Origin: Aselliscus stoliczkanus
Lineage: Eukaryota; Chordata; Mammalia; Chiroptera; Hipposideridae
DNA: 64,000 nucleotides
Assembly: GCA_033961575.1 (NCBI GenBank)
Contig: CM066728.1
Span: 31,186,352 to 31,250,351, forward strand
Direction: 5' to 3'
Part shown: positions 10,771 to 20,935 of the stretch, in pieces
Position numbering within the stretch: the first letter of the stretch is position 1
Layout of the letters: the number at the start of each line of letters is the position of its first letter
Notes under the pieces: model-generated
What the model saw: only the letters and a program-made list of their open reading frames with translations
Told to the model about the DNA's origin: nothing
The model's database searches: none
Made by a program: the position numbers and the translations under genes

Positions 10771-11385
10771 CAGTATAGTCAATTCTTCCTATTTGCTATA
10801 GTTACGCTCTATGAAGTCACTGTGAACAACGCATCAGTAAATACTGAAACACTGCTCCTAAGAAAAATATAGTTAGGCTCCTGCAAGACTCAGGTCATCA
10901 ACTGATCACTTTGTTTTATGTATGCTTAGTTTAAAGACACTTCCTTTATTTATATGCACATATACATATACACAAGTAGTTGATTCCTTAACATTGAACT
11001 GCTGACCAACAGTGCTATAATTTATGATTGAACGAAGATTAGCTAGCACATTTTTCTCCCTAAGGTGCATCATGGCCATCTTGAGCTTAGAAATCATTAG
11101 ACCGCATTTCAGCACTATGCATATGCATTATTTTAAACAGCAAAATCACCATCAAAAAGTACAAAAATATTACATGGGTCATAACAAGACACTCGTTTAC
11201 AATATGAGAGCTGAAACAACAAGGCAGAGAATCACCGTTCGACCTCAGCTAGAAACATATGAGTCATGCAACTCAAATTTATTGCCATTCTGCACATGTC
11301 CACAAATAATGATTTTGGGATTACAAATCCCAAATAAGTGAATTCACAAATACAGATTCCATAAATAATGAGGATTGAACATTGT
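10771..11385 (-). mobile_element. Tigger/pogo-type DNA transposon relic
   Basis: Read on the minus strand, the element opens with TCAATCCTCATTATT, a Tigger-style terminal repeat. The plus-strand end at 10778 (TCAATTCTTCCTATT) is a diverged match to it. On the minus strand a damaged frame (about 11115-10906) still shows a segment reading YSTVGQQFNVKEST, similar to the helix-turn-helix at the start of pogo/CENP-B-like transposases. The DDE catalytic region is absent, so this is an internally deleted non-autonomous copy. The family is recognised from memory and the boundaries are approximate. Confidence 0.72.
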
Positions 11386-11883
11386 GACTTCTGGACAGAG
11401 TATACAACTTCCACAGACACACTGCCATTTCTGTCTCACTTCAAATTTCAGTTTATCAAATTATGAATTAGCATTGAGTTAGAAGTAAAACACACATTAC
11501 TTGTGTTTCATTCCCTTAGCTAAAGACACTTCACGATAAATTTAAAATATTTAAGCCTATTATTGCAATAGGATGGCTACCATATTGAATCGTAGAGACC
11601 TAGTTTCTGTTGCTATCACTACTGGTAACCACTGCAGTTGTGTTTCTCTCAAAAAAAGAAGGAGCGATAAAAAATGTATTTTAAAACATGGGCTACTGAA
11701 AACAGAAGTAAGAGTCTTGAGATGACAAGCATCAGTGTTGGGTCCAGTGAGCTGCAGAAGCATGTGGAACAAAACCTTAGGAGTATTTGTTGTGGAAATG
11801 AGAGCAATCAAATGAGTTTAAACAGATGGAAAGAAGGAATATAGTAAACTGCAATAAAATCATTACAGGGCAGCCAGGCAATT
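11386..11883. other. Unrecognised sequence
   Basis: No supported gene or repeat is seen. The antisense frame at 11560-11811 has no recognisable domain. Confidence 0.4.
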
Positions 11884-12358
11884 GAGTTTTTGTTTTGTTT
11901 TTGTTTTTTGTTTTCTATTGGGGAATTGGGGGAGGGGAACAGCTTTGGGGAACCAGGGAAGGGGAACAGATAAGTTGCTGTCCGTTTTGTTCTTCATTCT
12001 AGTTGTGGAGGACATCGTTTCACTGGCACATGTTGGTATCATCATTGCGCTCTTCTCAGGTGAGGCAGATTGGTCGCTGGCCTTCTGGATGGCCGCTCAC
12101 AGCGGCTCTTGGCACCTCATGCTGGCTGCCAGCCACTCAAGCTGGCAGCCAGCCACTCACTGTAGCCTATGACAGCCCACTGCAGCAGGGCCTGCAGCCT
12201 ACACCCATCACCGGGGCTCACAGCCCAGCTTCAGGTGGAGCTGTTGTTCACCATCTTAGCTGTAAAGGGCAGTGTCACAGATCCTCATATGTGGGATCCA
12301 AACCGGGGCCACTGGCATCCCAAGCCAGCTCCTAACCAACGCGCCACTAGGCCAGCCC
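11884..12358 (-). mobile_element. Long composite SINE (Rhin head + body), antisense
   Basis: The minus-strand head begins GGGCTGGCCTAGTGGCGCG and carries CCGGTTTGGATCCCACATAT, as in the short SINEs. Instead of ending after the 'gtgacactgcc' block, it continues into a body of about 330 bp: 'aacagctccacctgaagctg', 'ctgctgcagtgggctgtcat', imperfect ~20-bp repeats, 'tgccagtgaaacgatgtcct' and a tail with GTTCCCCTCCCCCAATTCCC. This is one of five long copies in the window. Antisense frames of 90-110 codons across it are by-products of its GC-rich body. Confidence 0.88.
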
Positions 12359-13560
12359 AGTAATTGAGATTTGAGTTAGATAAAATCAGCAAAGCAGAAG
12401 GTTTCTGCAGAGCCTTTATCTAGGACCATATTCTGAGCATCATGGTAAGGGCTGTTGGCCTTGCAGGTCAACTGTTTTAATGCAGAGAAGATTGGGGACC
12501 AGAGTGGATCACCAGAAGCCCACAGCACCAACATAGAAGAATAAAGTTAAAAGGCGTAAAGTAGCAGAGAAAGCTGGGGAAGCCATTTTGGGAGTTAGAT
12601 AAAAATAAATTGAAAATTCTTAAATTTGGAGTTAGTTGAATAGAAAAATGGCCCCACTATTGAAAGAACTGGGGGGAATTGAAGAGAAGCTTTGAGTGGC
12701 AAAGGATTACAGAGGTAATCTAATTCAAGATTTTATTCAATACAACATCCATGAGAGATGATTTTCTCCTTTCTAATTTTAGTGACATGAAACATTTTTT
12801 TTTCACAAAGCAATATGTTTTATAGTTGGATTTATTATATAGTATTTCCTTATTTAAATATTTCATTTCAAAGGTCTTATCCTTTTGTACCACCACTGTC
12901 ACTTGGAACACCACAAAATAAGTCTCTCTCTTCCACATATTAAACATGCATATAAACATTTGAAATCAGTTATACAGCATATCTTTGGTTTCCTGTTCCC
13001 AAGGTAAATACTCTTAATTTCCTTAATCATTCCTCCTATCAAATAGATTTAAGACCCTTCATTATTCTAGGTCTTCTCTTCTGCATGTAGCCAAGTTTAG
13101 TAGTATGACCATTAAATATGTTGCTCAGAAATTAACGTAAGTTAAAAGATATATTATGCATGGAGTTGCTTCATACATAGAGGTTGCTTTAATTGAAACA
13201 CAATGATATTTTGCACCTAAAACTCTGGGATAAGTTATTTAAAGGAGGAACTGTGTCCAACCCCACCTACACTCACCCTGTACTTGTGCAATTAGCCTTT
13301 ATGACCTAAATCTAAAATTGCACATGGTGGAGGACCAACAACTGTGCCCTGAAAATGTCTGATGTTAGACAACAAGAGAAGTAGGACATGGGAGAAGTAG
13401 AACAAGCAAAGCAAATATAGACATGATGGAGAGAAAAAAGGGAGAGTGAGAATAGTAAAAGATCAAAAAATGAAGTGAAACAAGTTTCAAAATGAAAGAA
13501 CGTATTATAAGAACATCAAAAGGTAAAAAAAATGATTTTTAAAAATGTGAAGGCTGAAAT
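12359..13560. other. Unrecognised sequence
   Basis: No gene, exon or named repeat is supported. The antisense frame at 12720-12959 is lysine-rich and low in complexity. Confidence 0.4.
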
Positions 13561-13566
13561 AAGGGA

Positions 13567-13676
13567 GATATATATATATATATCATATATATATATATAT
13601 ATCATATATATATATATAGTGGATCCAAACCAGGGCCCTTTATATATATGCCATATATATATATATATATATGGCA
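13567..13676. repeat. AT microsatellite with palindromes and an embedded SINE fragment
   Basis: Alternating (TA)n blocks separated by TATCATAT run to about 13618. Twenty bases follow (13619-13638, GTGGATCCAAACCAGGGCCC) that match the antisense B-box region of the window's SINEs. Then comes more (TA)n and a perfect palindrome, GCC(AT)10GGC, at 13650-13675. The tract has no SINE head or tail, so the fragment is not a normal insertion. Confidence 0.85.
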
Positions 13677-15684
13677 ATAAAATGGTCTGGCCTTGAAGAA
13701 AGCAATTTCAGAATCATGCTGTGGAGGGAGTTAAATTCTGGGAGTTATAAAAAAGTTAACAAGGAAGCTGAGCAAAGACCAGAAATCATGCAAAAAGGAA
13801 ATCAAAGAATGTAGGAAAATCCAACAGTAGCTAGAAACATCATATGTTTTCACTTAAGTTATGTCCCCTACCTAACTTGATGTCATTTGTAATTCTTTTA
13901 GGGTTTTTCAGATTCCAAATCTCCAACACAAATTAATCAAAAGTAAAAATTTTACTTGGCAAAAATATAATTATGCCTGCATACAAAAGCAAAATATTAT
14001 ATATGTTTTAAATAAATGAGCAAGAAGACATGAATTTTCTCCTCAAATTACTTAGTGAATTCACAATAGAGTGTGGTTTCAATTACAAAACACCATCATT
14101 CCTGAAACTTCTGAAGAAGTTTCAGAGACTTCATCATTCATTTGGGTCAGTTATTTTAAAATTTCTCCTTAAAAATGTACTACTATTAGTTAATGATATA
14201 ATATCAGGGCTTGCATTTTTTCAAAGACAAATTAAGGGAAAGTACTTATTTGCATATTCTGCTCTAGATTCAGTGTCATTTCTGTGCTTTTATATTTTGA
14301 GCACATGCTAATATCAAATGTATAAATTGCTAGAAACCACAGAAAGTTTATGTTAATATTGTCAGGGCCATGTTCATTCTCTTTAAAACTCTATTCCCAA
14401 ATTAAATTGGCCAAGTCTTCCTTTTCTCATCAATTTACTCAAGATGAAAAAAATTTAAAAAATTTCAATGGGAACCTTTATGTACTTCTGTTGAGAATAC
14501 AAGCTGGTAAAACCATATCAGGAACAATTTGGTAGAATATAGTGCAATTGTGTTTTTATATAGCCTCTGTTCAATCATTCCACTCCTGAGTTTGTAACTA
14601 AGAGAAATTTTCAGTTTCATAAGGGGCTATGAATGAATGTTTTTGCTTCAGGGTTGCTATGCTATCAGGGAATTAAGGATAATCAAGGCACTCAACTCCA
14701 GGAAACTAGAGGGATAAAATGAGGTGAATGCACAATATGGAGTACCATGGAGTAGTAAAAAGTAAAGACAGTGATATGTTAATTAATATAAATGCATTTC
14801 AAAAACATTACTAACTGGAAAAAAAAACTGAGTTAAAAGAATAAAATCAATGCTGCAGTATTATTTTTTTAAAAATAGAACATACATATTTTCATATGTA
14901 TGGTATCTCTCAAGGCTACATAGGGTGCTGAGGAAATGGAAGTGAAGATGGGAAATTAAAGAACAAAACTACCAAATTATATTAAAAACAAATACAATGC
15001 ATTGAGAATTATGATTAAATCAACTCTGCAATTAGTTAAAAGTCTAGAAATTTAGAAGTCACGGTGGCAGACAAATTGTTTAATAATATGTTAAAATAGT
15101 AATGGGAAAAAAATTATAAAAAATTTAAAAATCTATTAGTTTATTATCTTATTATAAAATATTTAAAGTCACCTTTAGGAACATAGAAACATTTTATGTA
15201 ATGTATATAAGGTATGAATAAGCAAATATTTATTTAAACAATGATGCTTTGGCAAACAGTAAAAAAATGTGATGTTCTCCTTTATGTATGGATTATGTAG
15301 TTATTGTAAACTGTCTAAGACATGATGAAATGGCTTTGCAGAATCCCAAGTCACAGGCCTATGCCAAATACCTGAAGATGTTATGATGCCTTATGTTCAG
15401 GAGCAGCATTACTGCAGCTCCTTGGATCAAAGGATCTTAGAAACTTGGAATCTTAGATCTAAGAATTTCGGTACATCAGATCACATTCTCTTAATTTCGT
15501 AGAAAAATCTTTTGATGTACTTTCTTCCAGAATTGTAAAGGAAACAATCAGCTTTGTGTTTGAAATGGCTGGCTATGCTTGCTGATGGCTGATTAGGCCT
15601 ATTATAAAGACTAAATTGTAGGAACCAAACACATAATACTATTTCATGTAACAACACAAGCCAAGCACCATGCTTGGCAACATT
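13677..15684. other. Unrecognised AT-rich sequence
   Basis: No coding region or named repeat is supported. Open frames at 14030-14311 and 14350-14535 have neither domain similarity nor splice context that I can see. Confidence 0.4.
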
Positions 15685-15900
15685 TATTCACATCTGCTCA
15701 GTGCCTACTATGAGGGACTCTTGTGTTTATAATCTCACTTAATCCTCTTACTAATTTATAAAATAATTGGTTAGAAAATATTTACAGAAAAAAATTAGGG
15801 TTGAGGAGGTAGAGTGGTTTCCAATAGTAGCACAGCTAAAAAATGAAAATCTAGCCCTCAAACCACAGTAGGTAAGAGCCTCCACGTCTTTATATTGCCC
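15685..15900 (-). mobile_element. MIR SINE, antisense
   Basis: 'cagtgcctactatgaggg', 'aatctcacttaatcctctta', 'agtagcacagctaaa' and 'ctagccctcaaacc' follow the antisense order of MIR. The copy is degraded. Confidence 0.65.
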
Positions 15901-17640
15901 TCTTGAATGATCACTTTAATACTGATTCCTTTTGAATCTTTATCATTTTCATTCCTTAATTTAATGGCCAATCGAGCCAGCTCCCTTGCCCTCCCAGCAC
16001 ATTCCCCTCCATTAAGACAGCACTTTTTAAATGAAAAAACCTACTGTGTCAATTATTTTTGACAGGGAAAGCACACACCAGCTAGCAAAGTTTAACTCTC
16101 TGAAAACTGCTTGACATTCTTTGACAAACACAGGCTTCTAAAACATATCAGCTTTGCATTGTGGCCAAGACCAGGATAGCAGCAGTTAGATTACTAAAAC
16201 ACATTTCATTACCAGGGATAGAAAATACCTCACCAAGATTTACACATGCTCCTTCTCGGCAATCAGGAAATTGCATTTCCTTGCTTAGAACTGTTACAAC
16301 AACTGATAAGATGTTTTTGCTCACCACCTCACTCTTGCTTTGTTGTTCACATTCAATTAGCTAGAACCAGGTAAACCCATTTGTGATCAGGGCTATGGTG
16401 AATATAACCCAGTCGCCATCACTTTGTCAACTTTTAAGGGTGCTATGAATTGCCTCTAGACCTATCTTTCCCTTTCAATAGCTTTGGGAATGAATGCATT
16501 TTTCTCATGCTACATGTTTTATCTTTCTGACATTGGTGTAGTCCTTTTACGGATTAAAGAGGATGGTGCCATTATAGTATCTGCAATATAAGCTGACCTG
16601 AGCAGTACTGCACACTTTGCAATGGGATCAGAACTGCAAGCATGCTGGGAAAATCCTGGGCAGCAGATGGCAATCAAAAGAAAATGATCTTCCAGAATGA
16701 AGTCTCTGTATTGGCTCAAGTAAAAGTGAATCAGTGATCTGGGTGCTTTCATCAAGCTTTCCAATAAGAGGAACAGGGCACATAGCCAATATCAACACAA
16801 CTGTCCTGGAATAATCCAGAATCTAGAAGCTTCAGGAAGATTCTTTTTAGGACCTTTTTGCATCATATGTCTCTTTTCTACTTGTACTTTATAGTTGGGT
16901 TTTTTGGGGGGTTTTTTTGCTTCTTACCTTCAGGAAACTTAAGACAATTTTCCAGGATCTGGACAGTCCCTTTGGAAATCAAGATAAAATTCTTCTAAAC
17001 AATTTTACATCTAGTGCTGGATCAGATAATATAAAAATGCAGGAGACACATAAAAAGCTGATCTCACAGGACTTTTTTGCCAAAATCAAGATGAAAAAAT
17101 TAGACACAGAAATAATCCATGTCAGGACCACTTCAACAACCCCCTTAAATAAAAACAATAGCTTTGCAAATGAAATTTAATGTCATAAACTGATTTCAGA
17201 GCCAATAGACAAATAGAACCCATTATAATCCTCAGTCTTCATTTTCTAGCTAAGGCTCTGGTACTAAAATTAACAACAAACAATAATATGAAATATCAGG
17301 AAATCTTGCTCATTTAACAGGTACTATATGTAAAAATATGATTCATTAGGAAAATCAAGCAAAACAGACAAAACTAACATTTGTAGGAGCCAGCATATCC
17401 AAATGTATTTTTATTAATATAAGAAGCATGAATTTACCCAGGAATTGAATAATTTAGCAGTCATTAGTATTTGTTACCAAGATTTTACTTTGGAAAAGAG
17501 AGCTAGAAGATGGAAAACGCAATGTAAAGCTGGTCCTCTATGTGAAAAGAATTTAGGGTTTATAAAACCTAAAAGTCAAACACAGGGATTAACTAACTAT
17601 AAACTCCAAAGTCTACAATAATGCTATAAAACTTTAAAAA
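15901..17640. other. Unrecognised sequence with one weak exon-like frame
   Basis: No named repeat is seen. At 16858-16932 a T/C-rich run ends in TTCTTACCTTCAG, a plausible splice-acceptor shape, followed by an open frame to a stop at 17178-17180. I do not recognise its product and do not call it a gene. Confidence 0.4.
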
Positions 17641-17643
17641 ATA

Positions 17644-18040
17644 GGGCCGGCCAGGTGGCGCATTGGTTAAGAGCTGGTTTTGGGATGCTAGGGACACCGG
17701 TTCGGATCCCACATATGAGGGCCAGTGACACTGTCCTCTACAGCTAACAGCTCCACCTGGAGCTGGGCTGTGCGAACCCTGGTGACAGAGTAGGCTGCAT
17801 CCCCTGCTGCAGTGGGCTGCCATAGGCTACAGTGAGTGGCCGGCAGCCAACGTGAGCGGCTGGCAGCCAACGTGAGCGGCTGGCAGCCAGTGTGAACTGC
17901 CAATAGCCACAGTGAGCAACCATCCAGAGGCTGGCGACTGATCTGCTTCATCTGGGAAGAACGCAATGACGATACCAACATGGGCCAGTGAAGCAACGTC
18001 TTCCGCAACTAGACTGAAGAACAAAAAAAAAAAAAAAAAA
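17644..18040 (+). mobile_element. Long composite SINE (Rhin head + body), sense, intact flanks
   Basis: This is the cleanest long copy. The head is GGGCCGGCCAGGTGGCGCAT with B-box CCGGTTCGGATCCC. The body starts after 'gacactgtcctctacagcta', with three 20-bp repeats at 17842-17901, then 'aacatgggccagtgaagcaa' and CCGCAACTAGACTGAAGA (18003-18020), and ends in an A run. The flanking duplication AAAACTTTAAAAAATA lies at 17628-17643 and 18039-18054, with the downstream copy merging into the tail. Confidence 0.95.
17842..17901 (+). repeat. Three 20-bp tandem repeats inside the SINE body
   Basis: The unit GGCAGCCAACGTGAGCGGCT occurs at 17842-17861 and 17862-17881. A diverged third unit follows at 17882-17901. 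Corresponding regions of the other long copies contain different numbers or diverged versions of the unit. Confidence 0.9.
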
Positions 18041-18225
18041 AACTTTAAAAAATATTTTGGTAGACAAGCTTGATAACAATAAGTTTGTTTATGATCATAA
18101 ATACCCTTCATTGCTTTCTTTAAAAATCTACACATTATTTTGGCTTAAAATCACATGTACTATATTGATAACCTCAGAGAAAATTATTTTAAAAGAACTT
18201 CGACCAAAAATCATGCTAAATGGGC

Positions 18226-18254
18226 GCACACACATGCACACACACACACACACA
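18226..18254. repeat. (CA)n microsatellite
   Basis: The tract is CACACA runs with one CATG interruption. The antisense cysteine/valine-rich frame across it is low in complexity. Confidence 0.9.
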
Positions 18255-18329
18255 GTGGTTCCAATACAATTTAAAGACACCCGACTTCCTGAATAATTTG
18301 AAGGACTATGTTTGGCAGAGATTACCAGA

Positions 18330-18750
18330 TGCTCCCACTGTCCTCCTCTTTTTCCTTTAATAATATAATCCCCAAATGTTAGTGAGCATATGGTCACTCA
18401 AATGAAGACTATGTTGTCCAGCCTCCTTTAGAGCCAGGATTTGCCATGTGACTAAGTTCTGGCAAAGAGATAGAAGCAGTGAACATAATTTCAAGATGGT
18501 GTCATGAAAGGAAAAGGGCGTATACACATCTCCCTCTTTCCCTGGCTCTGCTAACTGGACTATGGACAGAATGATTGCAGCTACAGAAGCAGAAAATGTT
18601 AGAATGTTAGTTTAACCCTCAACTCCTAGTATTCTAACGTAAGAGAAACAGAGTTCGAGGCTAATACGTTGAGAGTGCTCCACGATGTACTCCATATGCC
18701 AGGCTCCTTCTATCCTGTTTAAGCTGCTGTTATTTTGAGCTGTCTTCCTA
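18330..18750 (+). mobile_element. Possible ancient interspersed repeat, family unresolved
   Basis: The block 'gccatgtgactaagttctgg', a following 'gaagcagtgaacat' and the closing 'aagctgctgttattttgagc' resemble a common class of old mammalian LTR or L1M 3'-end repeats. A similar arrangement occurs at 51940-52260. I cannot name the family. Confidence 0.4.
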
Positions 18751-18756
18751 AATACT

Positions 18757-18787
18757 AAAACAACAACAACAACAACAACAACAAAAA
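18757..18787. repeat. (AAC)n microsatellite
   Basis: Eight or so CAA/AAC units are followed by AAAAAC, a simple A-rich repeat that may mark the tail of the preceding old element. Confidence 0.9.
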
Positions 18788-18789
18788 CT

Positions 18790-19625
18790 CATTAAAATAG
18801 CATTATGCTGTTGTGACTCATTTGGAAAAAATATATAAATTGTAGCAAATTTATATCTCAGATCATGAGAAATGACTACAAAATGTATTAGGAGGTATTT
18901 CCCCATTGTGTACAATGTTGGCAGTAGCCAGGGAAGGATTTCATCATTCTAAAGGCTGTGGCCTCCCTATCCCTGCCTATATCAAGCTTAGGCAAAATAA
19001 TAAAACTGATGATTGTCACCTAGTATTGTCCTCACTTACTCTACCAGCCCTATCACCTTGTTTTCAGTCCCTTGGTCCCCAAATTCTCTCTCTCCTTAAC
19101 CCATTTATTAGGTAAAATTGTCATTAATTTTTTTTTCTATTTTAAATTATTGGAAGAATATAGCATAGCTCTTGCCCTGAGGTTCTTTGCCTGTTCCTTG
19201 GTTCCACTAACCTTTTTCACTCATTCCACTCTTCCCTCCCATAATGAGCTAGAAGGATCCACAAAGATCAACTAAGCCAACACTGATTTAGAGATAAAAC
19301 AGACCTAGAAATGTCAAATTAGTCAAGCTAGAAAGTCAATGTTCAGCAACGCCTGGATAAGAAGGCTGCTGTCTTGAGGGCCAACTACTGCTGTCCTCTC
19401 TTCATTAGGTAGCTGCCCATTTTCCATCTATGCCCTGTTCTGTCCTTCTTTCTATCTTTTCCTTTCTATGACCTCCTATATTTTCCTGTGATAAGACAGA
19501 GAAAGGAATAAGGGTAGAAAAGTAAGAGAGTGTGTACGTGAGCTCATGGCCCATCTGTAAAATGTTTTCTCAGATGCCTTTCTGTATTTTTTATTATCCT
19601 TTTAAATTAATCTCTTCAAATAATT
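18790..19625. other. Unrecognised sequence
   Basis: I see no gene or named repeat. Frames at 18906-19115 and 19072-19275 overlap each other and show no domain. Confidence 0.4.
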
Positions 19626-19638
19626 AGACATTCATTTA

Positions 19639-20044
19639 TTTATTTTTTTTAAGATTTTATTCGGGAATTGGGGAAGGGAAACAGCGTTGAGGAATTGGGG
19701 GAAGGGAACAGATAAGTTGCTGTCCTTTTGTTCTTCAGTCTAGTTGTGGAGGACGTTGCTTCACTGACCCATGTTGGTATTGTCATTGCGCTCTTCCCGG
19801 ATGAGGCAGATCAGTCACCGGCCTCTGGATGGCCGCTCACCACGGCTATTGGCAGCTCACGCCAGCTGCTGGCCACTCACTGTAGCTTATGGCAGCCCAC
19901 TGCTGCAGGGGCTGCAGCCTACGCTGTCGCCGGGGCTCATGCAGTCCAGCCCCAGATGGAGCTGTTGTTAGCTGTAGAGGGCAGTGTCACTGGCCCTCAT
20001 ATGTGGGATCAGAACCGGGGCCGCTGGTGTCCCAAGCCAGCTCA
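19639..20044 (-). mobile_element. Long composite SINE, antisense, 5'-truncated
   Basis: On the minus strand the element starts within the head at GAGCTGGCTTGGGACACC and lacks the first ~30 bases (GGGCCGGCC...). The rest of the head, the body and the tail are present. The tail segment GAATTGGGG(G/A)AAGGGAA(A)CAG is duplicated. Flanks AGACATTCATTT (19626-19637) and AGACATCCATTT (20045-20056) differ by one base and indicate a genuine insertion that was already 5'-truncated. Confidence 0.88.
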
Positions 20045-20056
20045 AGACATCCATTT

Positions 20057-20349
20057 TTGAGATACTAATGTTTGTTGGTCTATTTTCCCAGAATACTAAT
20101 AAGTGCTTTCATAGTAGAGCTCAGTCTCTTCTCCACACTACTCCAAGACTCCTATGTCTCCAAGTCTCAGTAACTGGTAGCATATCCAAGAGAGAAATAC
20201 GAGCATTATCCATTTTTTCCTTTTGTAGCTTACTCTTCACATTCAATTAATTAACAACTACTCTCAGTTCTACCACACTGATACCTTTTGAAGTTATTAG
20301 GTTATCTCTATCACTATTGCTGCGCACAGTTCTTGCTTAGATTATGAAA
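20057..20349. other. Unrecognised sequence
   Basis: No gene or named repeat is supported in this short interval. Confidence 0.35.
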
Positions 20350-20935
20350 GCAACTTTCTCACTGTTCCCTGGTTTCCAGTCCTTTCCCTGCCCAGTCCCT
20401 TCAACATCTTGCAGCTAGAGGGATAATTCTAAGATGCAAAACTGGCCATAGCTAAATTAATTCCTTCAGTGAATGCCCTAAACTTTAGAATATCAATCTT
20501 CAGTGGGACATACAAGGCCTTGTGTGATCCAGCCCTTGCTGGAATTCCTCAAATTCCACCTCTTCACATGTCTCTCTACCCCTCTATCTTCAGCATCCTG
20601 TGGATTACTTCTAGATGCTTAAATGTGGTATGCATTCTTTTGACATATTTTACCACTGGGTTTAAGAGCAACTATAATCAATTCTTTTAGAATGATCTAT
20701 GTGAGTCTCCAGTTTAATTCTGGTACCCATTCCTTGTGCCCCAAAAGCATCTTGTACATACAAAAGCATCATCATATATAGTGTATGAGATACAAATGTT
20801 CAAACTCTAGTATTTTCAATTAGAAGAGTCTTAAATAAGAGATTATGTATTCATCTTTTGATTACAAATGTCTAACACCTGGATGGTGCCTGATAACATT
20901 CAATAGAAATTGTTGAATTAATGAAAAACAAATAC
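20350..20935 (+). mobile_element. L2 LINE 3' region, sense
   Basis: 'ttctcactgttccctggttt', 'gacatacaaggccttgtgtg' with 'atccagcccttgctgg', 'ccacctcttcacatgtctct' and the closing 'acacctggatggtgcctgat' with 'tgttgaattaatgaa' follow the L2 3' region over nearly 600 bp. The frame at 20469-20690 lies within it and is not a gene. Confidence 0.7.
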
